Shown: positions 15,332-22,626 of the stretch, piece by piece
Position numbering within the stretch: position 1 is the first letter of the stretch
Layout: the number at the start of each line of letters is the position of its first letter
NCBI GenBank assembly: GCA_007116765.1
Contig: SKHV01000232.1
Location: 1 to 28,072, forward strand
Length of the DNA stretch: 28,072 nucleotides
Direction: 5' to 3'
DNA from: Prolixibacteraceae bacterium
Lineage (GTDB): Bacteria > Bacteroidota > Bacteroidia > Bacteroidales > Prolixibacteraceae
Position numbers and translations under genes: made by a program
The notes under the pieces: model-generated
What the model saw: the letters and a program-made list of their open reading frames with translations, nothing else
What the model was told of the DNA's origin: nothing
Databases searched by the model: none

Positions 15332-16630
15332 TTATATTTTATCAAAAGCTTGCTGCAAGTCTTCTTTTATATCGTCGATATGCTCAATACCCACCGAAAG
15401 TCGCAATTGGTCGGGCAGCACACCGGCTGATAATTGCTCTGTTTCGCTCAACTGCGAATGCGTGGTTGATGCCGGATGGATAATCAGCGATTTGGCGTCG
15501 CCCACGTTGGCAAGGTGGCTAATCAACTCCAGGCTGTCCACAAACTTCGAAGCGGCTTCTTTACCGGCTTTTAGCCTGAAAGTAAGCACACCGCCAAAAC
15601 CATTTTTCAGGTATCTTTTGGCCAGTTGGTGGTACTTGCTGCTTTCGAGCCCTGCATAGTTTACTGCTTCTACAGCGGGATGAGTTTCGAGCCATTTGGC
15701 GATTTCAAGCGCATTATCAACAGTACGCTGTACCCTTAACGACAAGGTTTCAAGCCCCTGTATCAACTGCCACGAGTTAAACGGGCTTATGGCCGGTCCA
15801 AAATCGCGCAAGCCTTCTACACGCAAGCGAATGGCAAAAGCAATATTCCCAAAAGGCCCGTCGGCTCCAAATACATCCCAGAACACAAGTCCGTGGTAGC
15901 CTTCCGATGGTTCACTAAACTGAGGGAATTTTCCGTTGCCCCAGTTGTAGTTTCCGGCATCGACCACCACGCCGCCAACACTGGTACCGTGGCCGCCTAT
16001 CCATTTTGTGGCCGACTCAACCACGATATTAGCTCCGTGTTCAATGGGGCGGAAAAGATATCCTGCTGCACCAAAAGTGTTGTCCACTATTAGTGGTAAA
16101 TCGTGTTTCTTTGCCAAAGCAGCTACTTCCTCCCAATTGGGAACATTAAATGTTGGGTTTCCCAGGTTTTCAATATAAATGGCTTTTGTGTTGCTGTCAA
16201 TTTTTTTCTCCAGCTCTTCGGCTGTATCGTCGGCAGCAAAACGGGCATCAATTCCCAGGCGTTTAAACGATACCTTGAACTGGTTAAAAGTTCCCCCGTA
16301 TAAAAAAGGCGAAGTCACAAAATTGTCGCCTGCCCCTAGAATGTTGGCAAGCGCCAGAAACTGGGCCGAATGCCCCGATGCCGTGGCCACAGCAGCCACA
16401 CCACCTTCGAGTGCGGCAATTCGCTTCTCAAATACATCGGTAGTGGGGTTCATTAGACGGGTATATATGTTGCCAAACTCTTTTAAACCAAATAAATTGG
16501 CCCCATGTTCGGAGTTTTTAAATACGTACGAGGTAGTCTGGTAAAGAGGTACTGCTCTCGAAAGGGTGGTTTCATCGGGTGTATGTCCTGCATGTAATTG
16601 CAATGTTTCGTAACGGTAATTTATTGACAT
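15332..16630 (-). CDS. metY: O-acetylhomoserine sulfhydrylase
   Basis: A 432-residue PLP enzyme of the Cys/Met metabolism family that makes homocysteine from O-acetylhomoserine and sulfide. The start MSINYRYETLQLHAGH and the SRAVPLYQTTSYVF stretch are diagnostic. Also present are YTRLMNPTTDVFEKRIAALE and the PLP lysine Lys209 in ESATKWIGGHGTSVGG. Its length is typical of this longer O-acetylhomoserine branch rather than of cystathionine gamma-synthase (~380-400). I chose the ATG at 16630. The frame is open to 16708, but only from TTG, and those 26 residues do not belong to the family. It is preceded by a long leader with a Met-rich small reading frame and stem-loops, described separately, and followed by metA. 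Confidence 0.95.
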   Translation of the reverse strand: MSINYRYETLQLHAGHTPDETTLSRAVPLYQTTSYVFKNSEHGANLFGLKEFGNIYTRLMNPTTDVFEKRIAALEGGVAAVATASGHSAQFLALANILGAGDNFVTSPFLYGGTFNQFKVSFKRLGIDARFAADDTAEELEKKIDSNTKAIYIENLGNPTFNVPNWEEVAALAKKHDLPLIVDNTFGAAGYLFRPIEHGANIVVESATKWIGGHGTSVGGVVVDAGNYNWGNGKFPQFSEPSEGYHGLVFWDVFGADGPFGNIAFAIRLRVEGLRDFGPAISPFNSWQLIQGLETLSLRVQRTVDNALEIAKWLETHPAVEAVNYAGLESSKYHQLAKRYLKNGFGGVLTFRLKAGKEAASKFVDSLELISHLANVGDAKSLIIHPASTTHSQLSETEQLSAGVLPDQLRLSVGIEHIDDIKEDLQQAFDKI

Positions 16631-16680
16631 GATAGTATGTGTTAATTTGTTTGACTTAAATTCAATATTGATTGTTTTCA

Positions 16681-16723
16681 GTAACATAACAACAATTGTA
16701 ATCCACAATTGATTATGTATTAC
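16681..16723 (-). promoter_or_regulatory. Long stem-loop in the metY leader
   Basis: On the minus strand GTAA pairs with TTAC, CATAA with TTATG, and CAATTGT with ACAATTG around GGATT, a total of 16 base pairs with small bulges. It ends 51 bases before the metY start. No T-run follows it, so it is not an ordinary terminator. It could stabilise the mRNA, bind a factor or take part in the leader switch. Confidence 0.55.
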
Positions 16724-16758
16724 CTGATAAAATGTAAAAATTATTTTGAAATTTATTT

Positions 16759-16810
16759 AAAGAAAGCGCATGTACACAAATAGGGGTAAACGGTTTACTT
16801 GCTCATGCGC
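16759..16810 (-). promoter_or_regulatory. Candidate attenuator hairpin of the metY leader
   Basis: On the minus strand GCGCATG (16804-16810) pairs with CATGCGC (16766-16772). Further in, CAAGTA (16796-16801) pairs with TATTTG (16777-16782, one G-U). A tract TTTCTTT follows (16759-16765). The 5' arm lies within the last codons of the leader peptide. The same arm can instead pair upstream: TGCGCAT (16805-16811) with ATGTGCA (16830-16836), or CGCAT with ATGCG (16820-16824). Mutually exclusive stems of this type are what an attenuator needs. Stability was judged by eye. Confidence 0.5.
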
Positions 16811-16884
16811 AAAAGCATTCGCATCATCATGCACATCATGTTCATGAAGCAGAAAGAAGTAATATTTTCGATGCGATTGTTCAT
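16795..16884 (-). CDS. Methionine-rich leader peptide upstream of metY
   Basis: A 29-codon reading frame from ATG at 16884 to TAA at 16795-16797, too short for usual gene calls. It begins MNNRIENITSFCF and continues with MNMMCMMMRM, ending LLRMSK: nine Met and two Cys in 29 residues, with Met at 1, 14, 16, 17, 19, 20, 21, 23 and 27. It starts 32 bases after a TAnnTTTG element and ends 165 bases before metY. Such density of one amino acid just ahead of its own biosynthetic gene is the hallmark of ribosome-sensed leader peptides, as in trp, his and leu operons. Cys codons fit too, since metY lies at the sulfur step. That it is translated is inference. Confidence 0.65.
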   Translation of the reverse strand: MNNRIENITSFCFMNMMCMMMRMLLRMSK

Positions 16885-16915
16885 ATACGGATTTTATCCT
16901 ATTGTTTTAATAGGT

Positions 16916-16923
16916 CAAACTTA
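16916..16923 (-). promoter_or_regulatory. -7 element (TAAGTTTG) for the met leader transcript
   Basis: On the minus strand the sequence is TAAGTTTG, a full TAnnTTTG match, 31 bases before the leader peptide start. That spacing would place the transcript start near 16910. No clear TTTG -33 box is found at 19 bases, so it may need an activator. Confidence 0.5.
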
Positions 16924-17007
16924 TGGATAAATTTTCAAATCATCATTGAGTTTTCATAAAAAAACTATGGGTTAACAATTAATTAAAATAAGACATGTGG
17001 GTATTTT

Positions 17008-17042
17008 AAAAAAAAGCCCCGCATGATATACATACAGGGCTT
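17008..17042 (-). terminator. Intrinsic terminator of the TetR gene
   Basis: AAGCCC (17014-17019) pairs with GGGCTT (17037-17042), extended by GCATG (17021-17025) with CATAC (17031-17035) around a 5-base loop, allowing G-U pairs. On the minus strand it ends in a run of eight T (17008-17015). It separates the TetR gene from the metY leader. Confidence 0.88.
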
Positions 17043-17065
17043 ATATTTATCTTATTAAAAGTGTT

Positions 17066-17674
17066 TTACTCACGCTTCATTATTCCGTAGCATAATATTC
17101 TTACGAAATTATCAACCGAAAGTTCAATGTCAATGTCATGGTGGCTGCCGGTAGTAAGTGGCATTTCCAGGCCTTTCATTGCGGTAGTAATTCCCATAGC
17201 GGTAAGGTTCAGGTCGTCGATATTAAACTTATCGCGACGTACTCCTTCTATGAGAATTCTTTTGATCATACGAAATTCGTCCTTCGCATTTTTCTCTTTA
17301 ATTTCATCGATAAAGCCTATTGCAGCCACATCGTTTTCGAGAGCGTTATACAAATTTGCAAGGCTTCGGAATGTGCGTAGCTTTGCCAGAATGTATTCCC
17401 GCAGTTTTTCTTCAGGGTCGAGAGAGCGAAAAACCACTTTCTCCAGTGCCTGCTTGAGCACATCAACTTCTTTCAGTATAACAGCCTGAAAAAGGTCTTC
17501 TTTACTCTCGAAATAATAATACAAAGAACTTTTCCCTTTACGTACTGCATTTGCAATATCGTCAAGAGTTGTTTTTTTGTATCCGTACTTACTGAAAATA
17601 TCCTGGGCTATTTCTAAAATAGTTTCCCGGTTAAGGTCTTTTTTATTGGCCCCGTTTTCAAATGTTTCTGCCAT
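17066..17674 (-). CDS. TetR/AcrR family transcriptional regulator
   Basis: A 202-residue repressor-type protein. The N-terminal helix-turn-helix lies in ILEIAQDIFSKYGYKKTTLD followed by DIANAVRKGKSSLYYYFESK and EDLFQAVI, the standard TetR signature. The ligand-binding half (about 65-200) is variable and does not reveal a ligand; YCxGIM-like RILCYGIMKRE closes it. Its neighbours are EF-P (upstream) and the met leader (downstream), neither an obvious target. It ends in a strong terminator, so it does not feed transcription into the methionine unit. Confidence 0.9.
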   Translation of the reverse strand: MAETFENGANKKDLNRETILEIAQDIFSKYGYKKTTLDDIANAVRKGKSSLYYYFESKEDLFQAVILKEVDVLKQALEKVVFRSLDPEEKLREYILAKLRTFRSLANLYNALENDVAAIGFIDEIKEKNAKDEFRMIKRILIEGVRRDKFNIDDLNLTAMGITTAMKGLEMPLTTGSHHDIDIELSVDNFVRILCYGIMKRE

Positions 17675-17759
17675 TAGCTACGGTTTTCTGTTTACTATGA
17701 AAATCAAAAATACAAAAAAAGATAAAGCCATAGAAAAATCGACAGCTCTACTATTTTTT

Positions 17760-18329
17760 TTACTTCTTCACTCGTTCTGAATATGAATTGTCGCGGGTAT
17801 CTACTTTAAGAATGTCGCCTGTATTAATAAACAGAGGCACCATAATTTCGGCACCTGTTTCAAGAGTTGCTGATTTTAATGCGGTTGACGAGGCTGTATT
17901 TCCTCTTTCACCGGGCTCGGCATAAGTAACTTCCAGTTCAACAAAGGGAGGCATTTCAACTGTTAGTGGAGTTTCGGTATCGGCATGCACGTTTATTTCA
18001 ACATTGTTTCCTTCTTTCAATAAACCCGGATTATCTAACATTTCTTCTGCAATTGAAATTTGCTCAAAAGTTTCGGTGTGCATAAAGTTAAATCCCATAT
18101 CGTCTTTATATAAATACTGATAAGGCCTGCGCTCAATACGAACAGGGCTGATTTTAACCCCGGCATTGAATGTATTCTCAATTACGCGACCTGTTTTCAG
18201 GTTTTTCAGTTTAGTACGCACAAAAGCAGCACCTTTCCCGGGCTTCACATGCTGAAAACTTACTACTGAAAAAAGCTGATCGTTATATTCTATACACAAT
18301 CCGTTCTTAATGTCTGATGTTGTTGCCAT
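17760..18329 (-). CDS. efp: Elongation factor P
   Basis: EF-P binds stalled ribosomes and helps form peptide bonds at proline runs. The protein has 189 residues with the usual three beta-barrel domains. The domain I loop reads HVKPGKGAAFVRTKLKN, with Lys32 at the modification position (Lys34 in E. coli numbering). Domain II has FMHTETFEQISIAEEML, and domain III ends IMVPLFINTGDILKVDTRDN followed by YSERVKK, the canonical EF-P signature. No modification enzyme (EpmA, EarP) is in the window. Confidence 0.96.
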   Translation of the reverse strand: MATTSDIKNGLCIEYNDQLFSVVSFQHVKPGKGAAFVRTKLKNLKTGRVIENTFNAGVKISPVRIERRPYQYLYKDDMGFNFMHTETFEQISIAEEMLDNPGLLKEGNNVEINVHADTETPLTVEMPPFVELEVTYAEPGERGNTASSTALKSATLETGAEIMVPLFINTGDILKVDTRDNSYSERVKK

Positions 18330-18367
18330 ATTTTGTTTTAAATTCTATTTCACCTTTATTTGCGTTG

Positions 18368-18375
18368 CAAAATTA
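18368..18375 (-). promoter_or_regulatory. -7 element (TAATTTTG) for efp
   Basis: On the minus strand TAATTTTG fits the TAnnTTTG box, 38 bases before the efp start at 18329. The upstream -33 box is not clear because the region is T-rich. Confidence 0.4.
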
Positions 18376-18488
18376 TAAAAACAATTCGAAAAAAACCGTT
18401 TAAAAAATAAAAGAGCACATAAAACACTAATTCACAACATTTAGATTTACTTAAAACGCATATATTTACTTAAAAATATTGCATCAGT

Positions 18489-19469
18489 ATGCATCGAACA
18501 ATAATAAGAATAATTTTAAGCGTCATAGCCCTAGGTATCATCGGAGGATGTAAAAATAAACTAAGCCCATCTGATAGCGAAAAGCACCTGAAAGCTTTCG
18601 ATAGCGAAATAATTATGCTGAGCAAACAATTTTCAGAAACCTGTGCCTTTGATGCTTTTCAATTTTTACTTGCACAAAATAACGTTCCCATACCGTTTCG
18701 ATATAACTCGAACCAAACGGCCGACCATGCATTAGAATATAACTTTGAGCAATCGAAAGGAAAATACGAAATTGACTTAGCTACGAATACGGCGTTTAAA
18801 ACCGGGGAGTCAGACTCGGTAATTATACTAATTCCGCGAACATGTAAAAATCACGAACAAATAACTTTAATCATTTGTGACTATGCCGAAGAATATTCGA
18901 TTTGGGATATGATGATTCCCACTAAAGCTTATCTTTCGATGATGGCTGGAAACACCGAAATAATGCGTATGGAATTAAATGTTGAAATGAAATACCAAGT
19001 TCCTGTTTTAGCGAATTTACACATTAATAGTGAAGGAATTTATCTGAAATACGACATGAAAACCCGCTTATCGAAGCGTACAACCAGAAGTAAGATGAAT
19101 GTGGTAGCCGGAAAAAATACAGATGAAATTATTGTAGCGAGTTCAAATGTAAGGATGAAGCAGGAGGCAAACGGCAGCTTATTGTTCGACCATGTAAATT
19201 TCAAATTCAAGGCATTTCCTGTTAAAATGCAAGGAAAAATCGACTATAACAAAATTGATTCGAACACCCGTTTTTTCAATTCTCAATTCAACAAACACTC
19301 AGAAATAACTATAAAAAGCTTTAAGAACAAGAAAATTGGAAAAGTACTTTTAACGGATAGAAGCGATGTCGATAGGCTTAGTTTTGATATCATCTACAAC
19401 GACAATTCTACCAAAAATATGGACGAGCTACTACTGACTTTAAAGACCTTGTTGAATGTAAAAATATAG
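18489..19469 (+). CDS. Lipoprotein of unknown function
   Basis: A 326-residue lipoprotein with signal peptide MHRTIIRIILSVIALGIIGG and lipidated Cys21. Residues 30-65 are helical. The rest is predominantly beta strands with alternating hydrophobics (YEIDLATNTAFKTG, MRMELNVEMKYQVPVLANLH, SLLFDHVNFKFKAFPVKMQG), as in beta-sandwich or lipocalin-like surface proteins. No catalytic motif is visible. It shares its plan (lipobox, N-terminal helix, long beta region of symmetric hydrophobic strands) with the lipoprotein at 20344, so the two may be distant relatives, though I cannot align them convincingly. It is convergent with the hydrolase at 19473, 3 bases apart. Confidence 0.75.
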   Translation: MHRTIIRIILSVIALGIIGGCKNKLSPSDSEKHLKAFDSEIIMLSKQFSETCAFDAFQFLLAQNNVPIPFRYNSNQTADHALEYNFEQSKGKYEIDLATNTAFKTGESDSVIILIPRTCKNHEQITLIICDYAEEYSIWDMMIPTKAYLSMMAGNTEIMRMELNVEMKYQVPVLANLHINSEGIYLKYDMKTRLSKRTTRSKMNVVAGKNTDEIIVASSNVRMKQEANGSLLFDHVNFKFKAFPVKMQGKIDYNKIDSNTRFFNSQFNKHSEITIKSFKNKKIGKVLLTDRSDVDRLSFDIIYNDNSTKNMDELLLTLKTLLNVKI

Positions 19470-19472
19470 ATA

Positions 19473-20198
19473 TCAGAACCGAACTCTTGCCCTTTTCTCA
19501 GAAGTATTATCGAATAAGGGATGATTCACCAAATCGTTAGGATAAACCTGATAACCACCGTTCACATCCAAATCGATACCGGTAACGTAAAACACAGCTT
19601 GCCAAACCAGTAAAGAGCAATACCAATCGTGATTATCGGCCCAATTCATTTTACCTGCTTCACTATCTTCATAATTTTCAGGAAAGCGTTTCATTGCATT
19701 CCAGCACGAACGACTTCCTTTTTGCGATAGGGCAAAAGCAATTATCGAATCGATTTGCGGTTCATTTAACCCGAGCCGCAGTCTGTAACGGTTCCCTTTG
19801 TATTTATTATGGAAACTCACATTTGAGAATGCGGGATTGCTGTGCTCAACAAAACCCTTTATCTCGCGCACCTGAAAATCCTGATGCACCTTTGCGGCCA
19901 TCGACTCAACTACAACAATACCCGCCAATAAGCTATCGGTATTTTCGTGTTCGAAACCCTGCGTGACAAGTACTGCATGTCCAAAACCAAAACCATTCTT
20001 CACAAACGACGATCCGGGTAAAAAATTGGCATTAGGCCTTACCAGAATATCGCCCTTTCGAAACTCACTTACTGCCTCAACACAAGCAAAATTGTTCAAG
20101 CTTGCTTTTTCTTCAGAGAACAAGGGGCTTTCGGCATTATTGTTACACCCAAAGAATACCCAAAAGCAGAGCATGTAAATAACAAATTTTAAATTCAT
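19473..20198 (-). CDS. YiiX-like permuted papain-fold lipoprotein
   Basis: A 241-residue lipoprotein (signal ending FWVFFG-C, Cys18) of the NlpC/P60 superfamily, in the circularly permuted YiiX/YebB branch. The His motif is GFGFGHAVLVTQG, the strand VVVESMAAKVHQDFQVREIK matches the middle of this family, and the catalytic Cys is in HDWYCSLLVWQAV. RKGDILVRP marks the N-terminal beta strand, and YPNDLVNHPLF the end. Permuted members act on amide or ester bonds such as peptidoglycan peptides or lipids; the substrate is not known here. An outer-membrane or periplasmic location is inferred from the lipobox. Confidence 0.82.
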   Translation of the reverse strand: MNLKFVIYMLCFWVFFGCNNNAESPLFSEEKASLNNFACVEAVSEFRKGDILVRPNANFLPGSSFVKNGFGFGHAVLVTQGFEHENTDSLLAGIVVVESMAAKVHQDFQVREIKGFVEHSNPAFSNVSFHNKYKGNRYRLRLGLNEPQIDSIIAFALSQKGSRSCWNAMKRFPENYEDSEAGKMNWADNHDWYCSLLVWQAVFYVTGIDLDVNGGYQVYPNDLVNHPLFDNTSEKRARVRF

Positions 20199-20286
20199 TG
20201 TAATTCAAAAATTGATTTATTGCTAATCAATTAAATGAATAAAGATAAGTATTTTATGAATTACTCAAAGAAATAGCTTTAGTCCG

Positions 20287-20317
20287 TTGACAATAAAAAC
20301 AAAATATTGTAAATTTG
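20287..20317 (+). promoter_or_regulatory. Promoter of the 20344 lipoprotein gene
   Basis: TTG (20287-20289) and TAAATTTG (20310-20317) are separated by 20 bases. The start codon at 20344 is 26 bases downstream. The element overlaps the upstream extension of the reading frame (from 20287), supporting the later start. Confidence 0.65.
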
Positions 20318-20343
20318 CTCGAAATAAAATAATCACGCAAATT

Positions 20344-21465
20344 ATGAAAAATCGAATATTTAAAGGGGGAATTGCAGTATTTATTCTTTCCTTGATGATT
20401 GTAGGTTGCGACCTGTTACCAATTGGGGGAAATGTAACCAAAACAATGCCGGCAGAAGACGCCAAGATTGAAATAAGAAATGCCAATCAGGAAATAATGA
20501 CCAGCATGGAAACAATGATGGCAACTCCGGCGGCAAACTCTTTGTTCTTTCTGATGAACATGATGCCCGACATTATGATTGCAGACATCAAAAGCGCCGA
20601 ATTATTTAAGAAGCGCCTTACCTATTCAAATTTTCTTAACAATTTCAGAATCAAACCTGATAGTAAATCAGCAAATAGCGACGATGAAATGTTTTATGGT
20701 TATTTTGAATACAGTTTTGTAGAAGACGACTTTGTGCTTGTTGAGCATAGTAATTCGGTACTTGATTTCAAATATCCTGCCGATGACTTAGCCTATGCCA
20801 ACCAACAAAACAATGCACAGCTTACAATTTCAAATTTGCAGTTTCAGGAAATTGCTTCTTATTATGAAGATTACGACTATTATGCGGGAGACTGGGTGCA
20901 ATATGAAACTACCGAAAGTGTGCCTGTTAACGCCGTGATAACACAGCGCATAAACAACACAGTACAATTATCGGCAAATTACAATGCCTCTTACAACAGC
21001 AACGGGCTTCCTTCATCAATGAACGCTTCGATGGAAATGGGCGAATACTCGTTTACCATGAGTTACTCAGGCAACAACACGCGCTACACAACCAAAATGG
21101 CCTTGAAATTGGGGAAAGAAGATCTTATGGCCTACGACCTTACAGTTAAATACCGCACCGATATGGAAAGCGTGGACTCTTTTGAAGGCTACTACACTAT
21201 GGCACCCATTAAGCTCGATGGATCAATCAATATCGATGCAATTGAGCAACACATGGAAACCAACTATTCTAACCCTGATGTCGACTATGTAAACAGTCAG
21301 GTATCGGTAGATGTGATACACACCGAAGAGAAAGCAAAAATTGGCAAACTGGAATTCAGAATGGTTTATGACTCTTATTGGGAAGAATATGAATTAGTTC
21401 CTGTTATTGTTTATAACGATGATTCCTACGAAGAAATTGAAGACATTTTCGCTCTTGGTTTTTAA
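20344..21465 (+). CDS. Lipoprotein of unknown function, Met- and Asn-rich
   Basis: A 373-residue lipoprotein with lipobox LMIVG-C (Cys22). The early region is Met-rich (EIMTSMETMM, FFLMNMMPDIM, residues about 50-80). The remainder is a long beta-rich stretch with repeated acidic and aromatic motifs (YYEDYDYYAGDWVQYET, MGEYSFTMSYSGNN, FRMVYDSYWEEYE, YNDDSYEEIED). It has no recognisable enzyme or binding domain. I chose the ATG at 20344, since it gives a clean signal peptide after a promoter. A terminator follows at 21492. Confidence 0.78.
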   Translation: MKNRIFKGGIAVFILSLMIVGCDLLPIGGNVTKTMPAEDAKIEIRNANQEIMTSMETMMATPAANSLFFLMNMMPDIMIADIKSAELFKKRLTYSNFLNNFRIKPDSKSANSDDEMFYGYFEYSFVEDDFVLVEHSNSVLDFKYPADDLAYANQQNNAQLTISNLQFQEIASYYEDYDYYAGDWVQYETTESVPVNAVITQRINNTVQLSANYNASYNSNGLPSSMNASMEMGEYSFTMSYSGNNTRYTTKMALKLGKEDLMAYDLTVKYRTDMESVDSFEGYYTMAPIKLDGSINIDAIEQHMETNYSNPDVDYVNSQVSVDVIHTEEKAKIGKLEFRMVYDSYWEEYELVPVIVYNDDSYEEIEDIFALGF

Positions 21466-21491
21466 TCCCGTATTTTATAAAGCATAAATCA

Positions 21492-21526
21492 AAGAGGCCA
21501 ACACATATTGATGGTCTCTTTTTTTT
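21492..21526 (+). terminator. Intrinsic terminator of the 20344 lipoprotein gene
   Basis: AAGAGGCC (21492-21499) pairs with GGTCTCTT (21513-21520) with one G-U, followed by eight T (21519-21526). It starts 26 bases past the stop codon. Confidence 0.88.
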
Positions 21527-21589
21527 GCGCTTGGCGTTCAATAAAATTAATAAACATTTAGCCTTACTTAAATTATTTAATAATATTCC

Positions 21590-21597
21590 TATTTTTG
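21590..21597 (+). promoter_or_regulatory. -7 element (TATTTTTG) for the nucleoside hydrolase
   Basis: TATTTTTG matches TAnnTTTG and lies 20 bases before the ATG at 21618. It falls inside the extended open frame from 21525, arguing for the later start. No clear -33 box. Confidence 0.45.
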
Positions 21598-21617
21598 CAT
21601 ACAACATTTATAGGTAT

Positions 21618-22565
21618 ATGCTTAAAAACGAAATAGAATCATATCAAAAACCGGTCTTTTTTGATCACAAAGGCTCACTTGACGATTTTATTGCACTAAT
21701 GTCGATACTCACACTTGATAAGTACTGCATTAGCGGAATAACATATACTCCGGGCTTTTGCAAAAATAATAACGCACTTGAAACCACGCATTCCATTCTC
21801 GATATTTTTTGTCATAGTAATTTACCTCTGGCAGTTTGCAAAGAGCCTCTAAGAAATGAGTATAGTTACGATAGAAATATTCTTTGTATTTCGCCCGATG
21901 TATTTAACAATTCAGAAATACAAAAACCACTCAATGTGCCACAAACTGCCAATGAAGACGCAGCAGGTTTCACTGCAGAAATATTACTAAACACAGTGTC
22001 GAAAACCATTGTAATAGCGACAGGACCGGCCACAAATTTGGTGAGTACCCTTGAAAAATACCCCGAAGTTGCCGATAAAATTGAACGTATACTCTGGGTA
22101 GGCGGTGCATTTTTGTGCGATGGTAACGTAATAGCACCTGACCACGATGGCAGCGCAGAGTGGAACTTTTTTGCCGACCCTCATGCAGCTGAAAAATTAT
22201 TGAGTCTCGGAATACCGGTTACTCTTTTCCCGCTTGACACCGTAACACAATATCCGCTTGATAATTACCTGCTCTATCATCTTGAAAATAATTCAAAAAA
22301 AAGATTAAGCAGAATAGCATATCAACTCTTAAAACCTGCATACGAAATACACCACGATTTCTGCATCGGTTCAGTCATGCCTTCGGTATACCTTGGAATG
22401 CCAAACATATTTCAACTCGATTCTAAATCGATAAAGGTTGAACCAAGAGGTACTTCAATGGGGAATATATACCGTTCGACCATGGGAAACAGAATAAAAC
22501 AAGCCTCGTGCATTGACGAAGAACAGTTTTATGATTATCTGATTTCATGCTTCGGAAAGTTCTAA
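21618..22565 (+). CDS. Nucleoside hydrolase (IunH family), variant calcium motif
   Basis: A 315-residue inosine/uridine-preferring nucleoside hydrolase-like protein, which splits ribonucleosides into base and ribose. The N-terminal motif is VFFDHKGSLDDFIAL (Asp16, Asp22, Asp23), where the family normally has D-x-D in DTDPGIDD or DHDG..DD; the second Asp is Lys18 here. Further motifs agree: ATGPATNLVSTLEKYPEVAD, RILWVGGAF, AEWNFFADPHAAEKLLSLG, TLFPLDTVTQYPL and a C-terminal HHDFCIGSVMPSVYLG carrying the conserved HD. I chose the ATG at 21618, just after a promoter-like element. Nucleobases released could feed Upp-type salvage, but the two genes are far apart. Activity may be altered by the substitution. 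Confidence 0.82.
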   Translation: MLKNEIESYQKPVFFDHKGSLDDFIALMSILTLDKYCISGITYTPGFCKNNNALETTHSILDIFCHSNLPLAVCKEPLRNEYSYDRNILCISPDVFNNSEIQKPLNVPQTANEDAAGFTAEILLNTVSKTIVIATGPATNLVSTLEKYPEVADKIERILWVGGAFLCDGNVIAPDHDGSAEWNFFADPHAAEKLLSLGIPVTLFPLDTVTQYPLDNYLLYHLENNSKKRLSRIAYQLLKPAYEIHHDFCIGSVMPSVYLGMPNIFQLDSKSIKVEPRGTSMGNIYRSTMGNRIKQASCIDEEQFYDYLISCFGKF

Positions 22566-22569
22566 ATAA

Positions 22570-22606
22570 AAAGGCTGAACATTTCTGAACAACCTTTCTT
22601 ATTTTT
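22570..22606. terminator. Weak terminator-like hairpin between convergent genes
   Basis: AAAGG (22570-22574) pairs with CCTTT (22593-22597), with short inner TG/CA pairs, followed on the plus strand by CTTATTTTTATA. It lies between the converging nucleoside hydrolase and asd genes. The stem is interrupted, so confidence is moderate. Confidence 0.5.
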
Positions 22607-22626
22607 ATATTTTAATGCGATAAAAT

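Noticed and set aside
16631..16920. A SAM-type riboswitch upstream of metY.
   Set aside because: I looked for the SAM-I core pattern and other known SAM-class motifs by eye on the minus strand and found none. A covariance-model search would settle it.
16801..16960. A His-rich frame on the plus strand (HSHHHAHHVH) opposite the Met-rich leader, looking like a his-operon leader peptide.
   Set aside because: His codon CAT is simply the complement of ATG. The plus frame has no ATG upstream, no his gene follows on the plus strand, while the minus frame has start, stop, promoter element and a methionine gene downstream.
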